64,000 nucleotides of DNA from Agriotes lineatus (taxonomy: Eukaryota; Arthropoda; Insecta; Coleoptera; Elateridae), in the NCBI GenBank assembly GCA_940337035.1, contig OW679203.1, forward strand, positions 31,753,495 to 31,817,494, written 5' to 3'. Under the pieces are notes generated by a model, which saw only the letters and a program-made list of their open reading frames with translations, searched no databases and had not been told where the DNA came from. A program made the translations under genes and the position numbers. Each line of letters starts with the position of its first letter. Within the stretch, counting starts at the first letter, position 1. Shown here one piece after another: positions 1-13,000 of the stretch.

Positions 1-1060
1 CGGAAGAAGACAACGGCCCTTGCACTTCGAGTTTCTACAAGGGTCGTGCACTAAATTTTCGATGATTATAACCGAAACTCGTGGCGCCCACCCCCTTTCA
101 TCTTGATAACAATAACCCCTATTGTAACAGCATCTCGCTCTAAATCACGTCACATTGATCCGAATCACCCTTTCTCCCTGAGCAATAGTCGGTCAACTGT
201 CTGTTGCAGGACGGTTGTGGCATGCTTGGGGTAAGCTTTTCCTTTTTGATGTCCTAACGACCCATGTAAACTGACACAGATTAAATGTCATGTCGTAAAG
301 GTCGTTGTTGTTCTCTACCAACTGCTATATTTATTATAAACTAAAATAACTAAAACCGTTTTTTCTTATTTTTAACCGAACTGGCTTGTTTGAGAGGTCT
401 TCTTTTTCGTTTACCCCCAGTAGTTAATGATCAATTTAGGAGCGCTACAAATTGCATCGCAGAATCCATTGAAAACTGAATTCTTGAAGTCATTGTAGCG
501 TTTCTGTAATAATACAAAACCCACATAATATATTACAATTAGTGACTGAGATATCTACAATCTAAAACAATGTTAAATGTCGTCAACAGATTCTACTATT
601 ACGTAAATAGTTCGAAATCTTCATACTATTGCGGTTTCTAGAATTAGGTGGTGTTTAAAAAGACCAAAAGCACACGGAATAATTTACGATTTATTTCCAG
701 GGCTAAATAATGCTTTTAGATACACAAATGGTTGGTTATATTTCTTTCAAAAATAATACCCTTTTTTAGTACAATGAGTTTACTAAAAGAATTGTTAGAT
801 CTGGTGAATGTTAGTTGAATATGTTTGGTATTCATTGTCCTACTAAGGGAATATTAGAACAAATTGGAGATTTGTTGAATAAATTAAGTAGGTCAATGTC
901 TAACAGAATATGGACTTTACTTCACATGATTTGAGTAGTAAATCTTAATAATGTGGTTAAAAGACTTTTATAGTATTTTACATTACTAGCAAGGTAAAAT
1001 AGTTGCCCACCTTGCGTGTTGTATATAATAGTTTATCTACAACTGCAGTGATAAAGACTT
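1..1060. other. Non-coding left edge of window
   Basis: No coding region is recognisable on either strand. Bases 1-324 are of mixed composition and match nothing else I can see in the window. Bases 325-630 are a paralogous flank copy described separately. The remainder is AT-rich with only short, unconvincing reading frames. Confidence 0.6.
325..630 (+). repeat. Copy of the 3' flank of P450 gene 2
   Basis: This block aligns almost end to end with 43113-43425, which begins about 145 bases after the stop codon of P450 gene 2. Shared runs include ACCGAACTGGCT, GAAGTCATTGTAGCGT and TTAGTGACTGAG, in the same order and spacing. Gene 1 lacks this block behind its polyadenylation signal. The simplest reading is that the P450 duplication unit existed at least once more, upstream of the window, and that its flank survives here. 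Bases 1-324 do not resemble P450 exon 11 or its 3' UTR, so a rearrangement breakpoint lies near 325. Confidence 0.75.
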
Positions 1061-1186
1061 ATTACGTCATTCATTAGACACTATTTTCGTTAGGTAATGA
1101 AGCTAATCGCTAGTGGTATAATAAACTTCCATTTGGTGTAATTGCATCATTACCTAACGGATATAGTGTCAACTGAATGACATAAT
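1061..1186. repeat. Imperfect hairpin, MITE-like
   Basis: Bases 1061-1105 and 1139-1186 form inverted arms of about 45 bp, with a loop of about 30 bases. Both arms contain CGTTAGGTAATGA (one base differs next to it) and GACACTAT. No target-site duplication was identified. A small fold-back element is the most likely explanation. Confidence 0.5.
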
Positions 1187-1284
1187 CACATTTGCTTACT
1201 CAAATAATTTTGAAAATTGACAGATCTGATATTTTTCTTAATGCACGTTTCTCAATTTTGGGCAGTTGTAGATAAAATTTTGTA

Positions 1285-3174
1285 CAGTGCCTTCAGACAT
1301 AATCGAACGTTTTTAAATGGTCATTTTTTGGCGCCAATTACTTTAACTAGTTGATGTTGGCTACTCGTGCAGTGTTCTGTTTTGACGTTGAAATATTTCG
1401 TTGGCGTTCGTTCGTTGAGCAAGATGTTTACAAAGTTTACAGCCAGTTTCAGTTATTGTTCTGTGCTTTCAGCGTACTATTCCTTCAAAAAAATCATTTC
1501 TCATATAACGTATTTGAGTTTGGTGTAAGTATACACACTAGTTTACAAATTTGAAGTTTTGAGGTTATACTCTTATTTTAGATTACAAATTATGCTGTTC
1601 ACACCTAAACTAGATGATTTTATTCTAATGGCTCACTTTCGCAGTGGAACCCGAAATCAGCATGGTTCATGATCATATTCCATTCAGTCATTCATCGAAC
1701 AATTTACTGAGGCGTTTGCTCACCATAAGCGGATTATTATTCACTGCTTCGAAGATAAAAACTGCAGCCGCGACAGTAAATCCACCGATTAACCGAAGAA
1801 AAGGTAGCTGACATTAATAATCGAATGCAACTAAGCCCGCAGAAATCAGTCGCCACATTGCCTGACCAGAGTGGTAAGTAAACAATAAATTGCTCATCTA
1901 CAGCGTAATTTACGCATATATTCCTCTATACTTGGGTATTTCTGTTGGATCATGTCATAAGAATGTAAGAAAAAACTCCACATGTATCCGTTCAAGATAG
2001 TAGTGGTACAAGAATTATTTGAAAATGATTGGAGATCAGGAATGCTATATTGCCAGTGGTCTAATGAAAAATTTCCTGATCGTCTTATTAGTTGTAGAAG
2101 TGGCCTGCGCGTTCACCAGAGACACTATTAGATTTTTATTTATTTGGGCATTTAAAAACTAAAATATGCAGAAACCGTTTATATACACTAGAAGACTCAC
2201 AGCAAGCTATTCAATAAGAAATACAAAATGTAAGTAGGGAGGACTCATATTTGATAATATGAAACGACGGATTAATTTGTGTCTGCAAAATGATGGTCAA
2301 CATTTGCAACCATTTTTATAGACAATCTGTGTATCCTTATTGTGGCCTGTTTCAAGTCGACTGTCAGTTGGCTGTAGTGATCAATTCATCGGAACTTCAG
2401 TACAATAAGATAAGAGTTTCCTGTTTTCCAGTTAATTTTTAAGTTGTTATCGTTATTTGTTAATGACGGGAGCAGGGTAGTCCCTTAAACAGCATTTAGG
2501 GTAGAATAGGCTAATTACTTATCTTAAGTGAAATGTACTATTTTGTCCTAAAACTAACTGAAAATCTGCATGGAAATTTCTGTTCGGAGATATTGCTGAA
2601 AGTCAGTAGCAGTAATCAAATTGTTTTCTTGGGCATCCAGCTGCTTCTTTACATCGAATACTTTATAATACTCGTCCACAAGAAACATCTGACAGCTCTA
2701 ATTAGAGATGCTCTCATTGCACTTCTGTTATTAGATAAAGTGATACATTAATGAAGGTAGTTCATACACTTCATTAAATGAAGCTGAAGATGGTGCTGAA
2801 ATTGATGTGATTGAAATTGGAGTTTCCACTTTACATGAAAACACTTGAATAAATTTTGTATCAATGAAATGTTTATAATAAAAAATGTATTGTATAAGAT
2901 TATTCCGATTTACTTTAGTTAATTCCTTGCGAAGTAAAATTTTATGATTTTCAATAATTAAGACTGTTTTCATAAGAGCTAGGTTGATTTGAATGTTATT
3001 AATTTTCACTGAATGAGAAATTAATAAATGGCAACCTAATAAAGTGTTTACCCCCAGTACCCACTCGGACGCTACTGCCACAAATACTAAAATGTTTACG
3101 GTAATACCAACCCCTTTTAACTGGGTTGCCTACATACGTCCTTAATCAGCGTTCGATCATTTCTGAAGGCACTG
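1285..3174. mobile_element. 1.9 kb TIR-bounded element flanked by TA
   Basis: The left end (TA then CAGTGCCTTCAGACATAATC) and the right end (reverse complement CAGTGCCTTCAGAAATGATC, then TA) are inverted repeats of roughly 25 bp. TA dinucleotides lie outside at 1283-1284 and 3175-3176. The same terminus bounds the 253 bp MITE at 54820-55072, where the repeat extends further inward. The 1.9 kb interior has no recognisable transposase. The two ends may belong to one long non-autonomous Tc1/mariner-like element, or be fragments of two copies of the MITE. Confidence 0.5.
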
Positions 3175-5800
3175 TACAATACATGTGTGATAATGCATCA
3201 TTAATATACTTGTGTGCTTACATAACTCGTGCTACGCACTCGTTTGTAACTTATACACGCATACATTAATTATTTACTTATCCCACTTGTATAGTAAATA
3301 ACTATTATTTGTTATTCATTTGTAAATAAATAAAAAACTTATAATCAAATGTCAATCGTTTCAAAAAAGATCCTCAACAATTTGTCGGAACCATTACTGT
3401 GACGCCTATCTTAGACGGCGATGAATCGATTAATCAAAAATTGAAATATTAACGAAAAATCTTGTTAGTGAGTATTATACGAGTGCTTATCCAAATTTTC
3501 TGGACAGTATAGTTAGCATAACAGCGACTTCCCACCGTACTTTTGTAAATTCGCACCGTTCTCTTGTATGACAATTTGTCACAAAGAGAAACAGTAGATC
3601 TAACATTTAAAAAAGTTAATAAATCATATTCTTTTCATAATTTTGCTTGTTACTTTTTGTTTGTTGAAGGTAACAAAAAAAGGTTGGGGTTACTTTGGCC
3701 CGGGCCAAACTAACCCCAAGAAAAAAAGATGTTTGCTCATATTTTATTACAAGTTTAATAACCCAAAATAGAAACGATTGAGCATTTTCATATATTTACA
3801 GCTTCCTTCTAAGCTCTAAGGGATCAAGAAAGAGAATCGACTACTTACCCGATTTGAACACTTTTCATGTCCTACACGAAAAGAAATTTGTAGCATTAAA
3901 ATTTTAGCTCAAACACCTAGGCACCATCAGCTCAATCAGCTGGTTGGGGGGTTATAGAACCTAATTATTTTTTATCTTAGGCCAAAGGTACCCACAAAGG
4001 GCCAAAATCACAACCATTTTACGGTACCTACTTGAAATAAAAGTAAAATATAATTTCCAAGTTTTTTGCATGATTTCCAAGTTGAGGTAGGTGTATGTTA
4101 AAAACTAGATACTAATTCTAAAAAACTAACTTCAATGTAATGAAAACTATTGATTTTTACACCTAAAGTCATTTTGCCCTAAACATGCAATAGAAAACAA
4201 AAGATAAAATAGTTTTGTTCTGTAAATCTTTATTATAGCAGATATTTTTTTTGTATAGAATTCGTTTAATTACCTATGACTAATTGTAATAATTATAAAA
4301 CCTATTGATTATGGACCTAAAAATTATTTTGTTCTAAAAATTGTAAGTGTAACTTTTAATTGCAGTTAAGTTAATCAGAATTTTAAATATGCTTATAATT
4401 GACTATGTTATAATGGTCTTTATGTATGTAAATGGTTTTATGTTATAACAATAATTATTATACTTTAGCTATAACGTCTGAATTTTACTATACTTTAGTT
4501 TATTTTCAATCAATTCTCTTTTAAAATGAATTTAAGTATCTCATTTTTTCTTATAATTTATGGATTAACAATATTTATAAATAACTCTAGCTCCGGTAGA
4601 GAACATTTTCTATTAACTGAAAACACAGGTCACATTCGCTCATAATCGCGACTGCTTTTATTCCTGAAAATGTATTCTTTTATTTCATGACAACTTATAC
4701 TTCTGTCAATGTCACTTCAAATTATGCAAGTGCAAAATCAATTACAAATACCTCCTCGTTACATTACTTGTCATTCAACAAATATAAAATAGTAAGTACT
4801 TCCCTCTTTAAAATTACCTCACTTCACTCTTTCTAAATTTTTCTTTCAGTTTGTATATAAATACCTGTAGTCTGTCACCTGTCCATGGACCTCGATAATC
4901 TCCTTTGCCAAGCCAAACACATCCGGCAGTCCAGACAAATCCCAGTACAAACTCAACCAAACATCAGGAATCGCAAAGACTTCTCAGCCAAAGACGACAA
5001 GGCACATTCCACTTTTCTCCAACAAAACTGCCAAAACTGATCAGCAGCAAACGCCTTCTACGTCTTCTTTCCAAAATTCTCAAGCCACCGATGACTTAGT
5101 ATCACGAACCTCGACTAGATGCAAGTTACAAGATGTCACTTCAATAACAAGCTTGGCGAATTGGAAATCCAGTATATGAAAAACCTTCTATCCACACCAT
5201 AAGATGCCCACTCTGCTAACTATCGAGATGTAAACCACTTCCAGTAAAACCATTCCTTACTATCCAATTCATATGATGTAATTAATTGACAATAAACTTA
5301 GTTCTGCATCCAATTCCAAAAATTGCTTTTGTAGATTATAATTGTATTACATATGGCACTCTCATCACATCCATTTTCTTTCTCTTTACCATCTCCACAT
5401 CTTTAAATCTTTTAAAATTATATATTTATTCTCTTCTCTCAAATTGTTAGTGTAATTCACAACCCTTTACATTACAAAACTGATTAAACTTTTTATAAAG
5501 GGATTATTTTAGAAATTTAGCCGCTTACAAAGGTATTACATATTTTTTTAACCAAATTTATTTTACATATAATTCCTTAGTGATATTGCTTAGCATATAT
5601 TTTAAAGTCCAACACTCTATATAATCCGCATCATATTTACCTAACACCCACTATGTTGAATGATATTTCTCGAATAGGTATTTGTCATTAATCCTCCACT
5701 TTATTTCAGATAATAATTAAATTATATTGAAATCTTTCTGTTTCTTATATAACATCACTCAATTTAATTTTAATTCTATTTCATTTCTTTACCAAATCTT
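3175..5800. other. AT-rich non-coding stretch
   Basis: I see no gene. The only structured item is a 36-base near-perfect palindrome at 3684-3719. Reading frames such as the one around 4905-5099 are short and show no recognisable domain. Confidence 0.6.
3684..3719. repeat. 36-base palindrome
   Basis: The sequence runs TTGGGGTTACTTTGGCCC, then GGGCCAAACTAACCCCAA. It is symmetric about a CCCGGG centre, with one mismatch per arm. It could be two abutting termini of a small transposon or a recombination scar. No function is implied. Confidence 0.7.
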
Positions 5801-5825
5801 CTTCTTCATGTGTCTTGTCCGATTA

Positions 5826-7823
5826 TCAGACGTTGACTATCACCATGTCGACAATTTCTTTATATCGATATCGATCCCGTGCAGCATGGAATAATTGTTC
5901 GGCTGTTCGGCCTGTCCACTGGCGCAGGTTTCTCAGCGACGACATTTTCTTTCTGCCTATCCATTTCTTTTTTTCGATTTTCCCATTTAGTGATAAAACG
6001 TAGAAGTTCGTATTTTGATCCTCTCATTACATGCCCAAGATATTCTAGTTTTCTTTGTTTTATTATAGTTTCTCTTTCCTTGTTCATCATATTTAACGCT
6101 TGTTCGTTTGTTTTTCTTTGCGTCCAGGGAATTTTGAGGATTCTACGGTAGCACCACAGTTCAAATGCCTCAATGCGGTTCTTGGTAACGATTTTTAGTG
6201 TCTAGGTTTCACATCCGTACAGAAGCACAGACCAGACATAGCATTTGAGGAATTTAGTTCTAGTGGGCAGTTTGAGATGGTTATTACTTAATATTGTTCT
6301 AAACTTCAGAAAAGAATTCCTAGCTAGCTGAATGCGATATTTTATTTCTTTATCTGGGTCCAAATTTTTGTTGATCCAGCTACCTAAATATTTAAAATGA
6401 TCGACCTGAAAAATGTCTACTCCGTTAAGTTGTAAATTCAGTGGGCCTACATCAAGTTTTCTAGTCACTAACAGTTTGGTTGTCTTAAAATTTATGGTTT
6501 ATCCCATTTGTATGCTTTGTTCATTGACTTTGTTTAACATCATCTGAAGGTCTTCAATGCTTTCAGCCAATATCGCCATATCATCAGCATATCTTATATT
6601 TGTAATACTTTCACCTCCAATTCTGACTCCTTTTTCTTCTCGTAGAGCTTTTTTTAAAATCGCCTCTGAATAGATATTAAAGAGGCAGGGTGATAGAACG
6701 CAACCCTGCCTCACTCCTCGTTTAATAGGGATTTCGTCTGTTTCCTGGTCACCGTCGATTTTTACCGTTGCATATTGATTCCAATATAAAGCCCTCAGTA
6801 CGGCAATATCTTCGTCATCTAAACCAATATGTTGTAACATCTCAATTAATTTCGTATGCTGTACACGGTCGAATGCATTTTCGTAGTCGACAAAGCATAT
6901 ATATATTGGTTTACGTACTTCCCAATACCGTTGTAATAAAGTCTGCATACAGAATAAAGCTTTCCTTGTTCCAAACCCCATTTGTTCATCAGTCACGATA
7001 GTGTATCGTGTTCATCAGTTATAAATTCCTCACATTTAAAAAATCTGTTTTGTATCACTCTAAGCAGGAGCTTGAGAGTGTGGCTCATTAAACTTATCAG
7101 TCTGAAATCAGCACATGTTCTGGCATTATTTTTCTTCGGTATTGGTATAAATGTTGATCGAAGCCATTCTCGGGGGAGTTGTCCTTTTTGGTAAATATTA
7201 TTAAATAGTTTAGTTAAATTGCTTATATTTTCGTCATTAAGACATTTTAACCAATCTGCTGGGATCTAATCTGGACCTGGTGTTTTATTGTTTTTTGCTT
7301 GTTTTATGACTTTTTCTATTTCTTCTTTCAATATACTTAGACCTATTTCATCTATCTTGTTCCCTGTTTCTTCTTGTCTGTCATCATCAAACAGTTCTGT
7401 AATGTAATTGCTCCATTCGGTCTTCTTTTCATTACCATCAATTATAAGCTTTCCATCAGCACTTTTCAATATATAGGGAGACTTTTTGCGTACGTTACCT
7501 GTCAGTTCTTTTATTTTCCTGTGTATATTAAATGCATCGTGTTGTCGTTGTAATTCTTCCAGTTCACTGCATTTCTTTTCCATCCACTTCCCCTTTGCCT
7601 CATTAATTTTTGTACGAATATGTCTGTGGAAATCGTTGTATTCTTTCTCGCTCTGATTCTTTGCTTTTCTGCGTTTTTCCATAAGTTCTAATATTTCATC
7701 GGTCATCCACTTTTGTTTTTTCGTACTTTCTTTGACTTGCAATATTTCCTTCCCTGTTTTTATCATCGCATTCTTCATACTCTTCCACGTTGTCTCTATA
7801 TCGCTATTTGTTATGTTTTCCAA
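5826..7823 (-). pseudogene. LINE reverse transcriptase, interrupted
   Basis: The piece at 7823-7266 is the linker plus the NNKTPGPD motif that opens the RT domain. It ends at an in-frame TAG and resumes with IPADWL in the same frame. A short local duplication near 6985-7020 disrupts the frame. The piece at 6996-6499 carries the RT core: FVDYENAFDRV, RGVRQGCVLSP and the catalytic YADDMAIL. The piece at 6468-6202 is the thumb region (FKYLGSWI, LLYGCET). The piece at 6090-5860 has YLGHVMRG. A final frameshift gives the usual C-terminal TAEQLFHAARDRYRYK before the stop at 5826-5828. Length and motif order match a complete RTE-type RT, but it cannot be translated as one protein. Confidence 0.88.
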
Positions 7824-7885
7824 CTTCTCCGTCTCTTGTTAATTTTATTGATGAATTGCTCCCAGATGTTTGGTTTTCTCAGCAG

Positions 7886-8845
7886 CTATGTATTCATATT
7901 TGGTTCTTTAAACGAGCGTCTGATCTTTTTAAGTTTTATTTGCATTTTTGCTATCAGCAAAATGTGGTCCGATGCGACATCAGCCCCCGGGTATGTTTTG
8001 CCCGCCTTGATGCTGTTTCTAAATCGTTGATTAATAAGAATAAAGTCAATTTGATTTCTTATTGTCTTATTTTGGCCATCTGCTGGTGCCTTCCAAATGT
8101 ATAATCGTCTCTTCGAAAGTTTAAACCATGTATTGGTGATTACTGTTGTTGTTCTTGAAAAAAGTTTAACAGCATGTCACCTCTATCATTTTTATTACCC
8201 AGGCCAAGACCCCCCGTTATATTCGTTGTTCTGTCTGTTCCGACTTTAGGGTTAAAGTCTCCCATAATAATATTCACTTCGTGAGTTTTCGTGGTTTTCA
8301 ATAGATTATTGAGTTGGTCATAAAACTCATCAACTTCTGTATCCGGCTTATCCGCGGTTAGAGCATATGCTTGCACAATGTTAATATTAACAGGGCTGAC
8401 ATATAGCTGCAGCATTATAATTCTATCTGAGAGAGGTACGAAGTTGCGTACTGATTTACTCATTTTTTTCTTCTATAATTATTGCAGTCCCGTTCTGGTC
8501 TATATCGTCAGGCATTCCGGAATAGTAGACAGCGTATCCATTAGTCTTAATTGACCCAGTTGTTGGCCATCTTGCCTCACTAACGCCCAGTATTTGAATG
8601 TCTAGCCTATTCATTTCCTGAAGAATGTTATGTAGTTTTCCCGCTGCGAACATAGTCCTTACATTCCATGTGGCTATTCTATTGATGTTCATATTAACTT
8701 TCAATTTCGATTTCGATTCACAGGGATTTCTCTGGCTGACGATTTGAGAGTCCCTGTGATCTAAATGAGTTTGTCCTCCCCTGCCAGATCTTGGCTTCCG
8801 ATATCCATGCTCAGTAATTTTTCGTACTATCTTTGCATTCACCAT
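7886..8845 (-). pseudogene. LINE endonuclease domain, three frames
   Basis: The reading starts at an ATG at 8845. It shows the endonuclease N-terminal signature ATWNVRTM and SEARW, then MGDFNPKVG (the GDFN catalytic motif) after a frameshift near 8460. A second frameshift near 8145 leads to IRNQIDFILIN and the C-terminal SDH triad at about 7970. All three hallmark motifs of the apurinic/apyrimidinic-like endonuclease, which nicks target DNA to prime reverse transcription, are therefore present but out of frame with one another. A stop follows at 7886-7888. This is the 5' half of the RTE-like element and continues into the reverse transcriptase at 7823. Confidence 0.85.
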
Positions 8846-9163
8846 GGTGATTGTATCAGGGATGTTCTACTGAACCTTTAATACAGTGGTTTCCCGTTGC
8901 CTTCCGTATTTCTTTGCCGTTGACCCTCTTCTTGGTGGATCCTCCGCCTTTAGGGCCCATTTTTAACCATGAGACAAAGAAATGCCCAAATTGTAGCCGC
9001 CCACTCTGAGGCAGTCGCTACCTGGAACTGCTTAAACCGGCAGTAATTCGGTAGTTTTGGTCCGGCCCGGATATTTTATTTCCCCGGAACCCACCATATC
9101 TGGTGGGCATTCCCCTATCCGCCACCTGGGGAGGCGCCCGATGGGGGACTAACAACCCCACAC

Positions 9164-10004
9164 TTTAATAAATTCGGTATCCTTCTAATACTTGAATTCA
9201 TCTTTGTAGTGTAATACTGTATTCTTTTAACCTTTTTTTAATCTGATATCAAACCCTTATACTAAAAACCATTACAATATTTAATCTACATTAAAATGTA
9301 CTAAAATCTATAGAGATAGAAAAGCAATCAATTCTGTTCTTTTTCAGGGATTCCTTTATTTTGAAAAATAAAGGTTGACTATAATAAGTAGTGTTTATTA
9401 TATTATAATCCATCCGGTAATTTTTAAAGATGCTGAAATTAAGTAAAATGTAAGGAAATTCAGGCGAGACATCTGAGACGTTTGAAAGAATGCTTTAAAG
9501 CTTGATTTTCCAATGCAATGAAGTTGGAGGACGCCAGCTTGGTCTAAATCTATGTTAACAAAGTAAGCATGCTTTATAAATGTGCAAGTTCTGATATTAA
9601 CTAAAACGTATCAGCCAGTAATTACGATAATCAATAATGAACCAATTGCGTGAGATTAACCGAAAGCTACTCAGCGAAATTTGATCATTCTTGCATATCG
9701 ACTATAAATGTGTAATTGCTACAGAAGATGTTGTCGTGCATAACACTTAACGTGTAATTTGCTACCACAATTAAAATCTATTATAGCTGCTTCTTCCTCC
9801 TACTTATACTTTCTAAATTATATTTTGTAATAGCCGGTATTACGATAAAAACTTCTTAACCCCCCTCCTTAATGAGCAGAGCACAGTCTACATGAGTAAT
9901 TGCATATCTTGTAATTCTGCATGTAACCCTTGTGCATTGCCAGTTGCATTTGTACCTTCAATTTGATTGTGAGCGGTGAATGAGAAACCACGCTTTTCGA
10001 AACA
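9164..10004 (+). promoter_or_regulatory. Upstream region of P450 gene 1
   Basis: From about 9460 this sequence is homologous to the region upstream of gene 2 (from about 29230), so the duplication unit includes several hundred bases of upstream DNA. A TATAAAT at 9703-9709 sits in a block conserved with 29564-29570. It is a candidate core promoter, but no transcription start can be fixed from sequence. The start codon context is AACAATGG. Confidence 0.35.
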
Positions 10005-13000
10005 ATGGAGAGAGTTCACCCAAAATCAAGTTTGCCTCTCAACAGCGGCGTGTTTGAGTCTCTCATAATAATTTTTACTTTAACTTTTCTCTCATGGTAC
10101 ATCCAATACCACTGGAAAAAAAGGAAATTGTACCAAATTTCATGGCAAAGGCAGGGGCCTCTTGCGCTTCCATTCATAGGAAGTGGCTTGTCCTTTATCG
10201 GCAATACCAGCGGTAAGAGCAATCACTTCTTCAATCCTATTTTCTACAAAAAGCAATTCCACAGATATTCTAGCCAAGGTCCGAAAGATTCTAGACGATT
10301 ATCCTTCCCCAACACCAGTGTGGTTGGGTAACAGGCTGTTTTTCGTAATGTCCGGCGCTAAGGACTTGGAGACCATCCTAAACAGTCCTTATGCCCTAGC
10401 CAAGGAAGATTTGTATAAGTTTGCAGTGCCCATTGCAGGAACTGGACTGTTTACTGCTTCTGGTAATATAAATCTTAGGTAGAAAAACGTTTCCTCTAAG
10501 CCGGTGATTTTTAGTGCCGAAGTGGAAACGCCACCGAAAGATTATAATGCCCACTTTCAACCAGAAGATTTTGGACGATTTCGTGGAAGTGTTTTCTGAA
10601 CAATCAGAGATTTTGGTGGAGCAACTGAAGAAACAATCCGGAAAGAAGCCTTTCGATATCTTCCATATTGTTAGCAGATGCACATTGGATATTATTTGTG
10701 GTATTTATATTGGAAAGAAAGGCAAAATATGCTTTGATTAAGATTTTCATTTTTTTAGAAACCGCCATGGGTATGAAGGTTCATGCTCAAACTACGGAAG
10801 CAGACTACGTCAAGTGGGCCAATAAGTGAGTACTGTTAAGTTTTGAAGAACTTTTTTTGATTGTTGAATAGTTTATCTAGGTATTTATTAAAGCTATATT
10901 TTAGGAGCTCCATTATTCTGTGTTCCTGGCAACGAATTACTTTTTCATATTTTTTCAAGTTTTGAAGATGTCACCATATTTCTAACTAGAAACTTACATA
11001 CAGATCATCTTCAAACATTTTCTATTCTTTTGATATAGGCCTCTCTTATATTCTTAGAGGTTTTACTGCTTTGTGCTATCTTGCGCTGACATAAACCTAC
11101 CGTTCAGCGTTGTTGTGGTTCTCCAATGCTTCTTTCTTCTCATAATGGTCTCCATATAATCAATTTGTTGCTCTAGTTGCCGATGCTTTTCGCATTTCCA
11201 TTAAGAGCCCACATTCCTGTTACGATATCATCTACATTGTCACATATTCATTCGTTGGGTTATAAGCTATGAATGATATATCCAAGATTTTACTTTGATA
11301 TACAGTGTAACCCAACAAAGTCGGCATAATATGGGAAATTTTTTTATTATTGATTTAAAAAAAAACTTTTTACGTCAATAATTTGTGCTTGTTTAAAAAC
11401 CTATTTTCCCCCTATCATAGATACCGAGTGATTTTTACTTATTTAGAAAATGGAGTTTTTCGAAATTATCAAAGTGCTATTTTTCAGAAATTAAGTACAA
11501 TTTCAATGAGATTTTTTTAGAGTATGTTGAACAATCTCAAAACACCTAATTTCTTTTAACTTTAGCTAAAAAAATTCCATTTTTTAAATATTTTTCAACA
11601 TTTCACATACCAAGACTTAATATTAAAATAATTTTTTTGTTTGTGAAGACTAGATTAATAATTGGAAAAAATCATATAAAATGTTAATTACTTCTTTAGA
11701 TTTTTTATTATTTGCCGAAAAGTAGTATGTTTGTATAATTTTTACGTTTTTTATACAAGGCGCTTTTTAGGAGAAATATTTTTCAATTCTAATTAGTATC
11801 TATTTAAATAGCTTCTAGAAACTCTAATCTAGCCCTGTTAGTGAATTACCGTTACAAAAATCCTGTAAATGTGCTTTTACAGTTGTCTAAATGAGAAGAT
11901 TTTTTAGAACATGTAAATTGGATAACTGTATATTTTGCTAAAATTTTGTTGGTCAGGGCCCACGTTTCGCTACCATACGCCTTCATTGTAAACCATAACT
12001 GACAGCTTAAAAAGTAATTTGATATCCAGTATACATTGACTTGCAATGAACAGTGCACATCTCCATTCTTCCATTGACTTCAAACTTTTGATTTTCGTTT
12101 CCAATCGTTATTTCCTGGCTTCGATCAATACAAAATTAGGCTTTATCTACTGGCCTTCTACATTAATTCAGTTTCTACTCGTAGGCTTATTTTTTGTCAC
12201 GTGATTTTTATTACTTCTAAGTTCACTAATTCTGCTTCTAGTTGTAATTCTTCCCGCATCTCTTCTATTTCTCTTTTGTACTGGTAGAATATGAGAATAT
12301 ATTCAACGATCGAATATTATTATTATTATTATTATTATTAAATTACACTAGAACTGGCAGCCTCTAAAGACTACACTGTGACTTAATTTTCATTTGTCTT
12401 TTTATTATTCGAGCATATTTCATTTTAAAGTTATCTCCTTTTTAGATATATTAAAAGCACTTAAACCAATTCCTTAAATTTGTATTTCTCAAAGTTTTTC
12501 GAAATAAAAATCGTCCCTAGATATTATAAATAACCCAAACCAGGTCTGCCAGAAAACTTTTAACGTAATTTTAATTGCACTTAATTACATTACGTAAACA
12601 TAACTTAATTAGCTGCAATTTCAGCTTCGGAGAACTTCATTGTGCAGCAATCACGGCACCTAATTGTAATTTTAAAATTATCGGTGGATATTTTTTGTTT
12701 GACGTTCAACATGCATACGTACAAAAAATTCAATTACATACAAACAAACGCATTTGCATGTTGTTAGTTGTGATTTGCAACTATTTAAATATCGTAAGAT
12801 ACAATTATCAACTACATCATTCACATGTTTTCAAAATGTAATTGTATTCAAGCAATTCGCAATTTGTTTTTACTAGATATTATTTTGCTGTCTTACACAA
12901 ATACAAATACGTCTAAAAATAAATTTAGAATTTTCAAAAAACAAACATAACATATTATATAAACGATGTTCCAGCAATCGAAAATTATGTAAAAAGGCAC

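Larger units (their letters stand above)
5800..9163 (-). mobile_element. RTE-like non-LTR retrotransposon, nearly full length, dead
   Basis: On the minus strand the element runs from a GC-rich 5' leader (about 9163-8846) through an apurinic-type endonuclease and a reverse transcriptase to a terminal stop at 5826-5828 and a short 3' tail near 5800. Domain order, the absence of a gag ORF and the motif set fit RTE-related LINEs of insects, whose endonuclease part is often misnamed craniofacial development protein 2-like in databases. The coding part has several frameshifts and in-frame stops, so the copy is inactive. No target-site duplication could be found. Confidence 0.85.

Noticed and set aside
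10213..10331. Continuation of the first P450 frame past exon 1, and a separate upstream-starting frame at 10183
   Set aside because: Both are artefacts of reading through the 52 bp intron 1. GT-AG splicing at 10213-10264 joins NTS to DILAKV and restores the family pattern. The same holds in gene 2.
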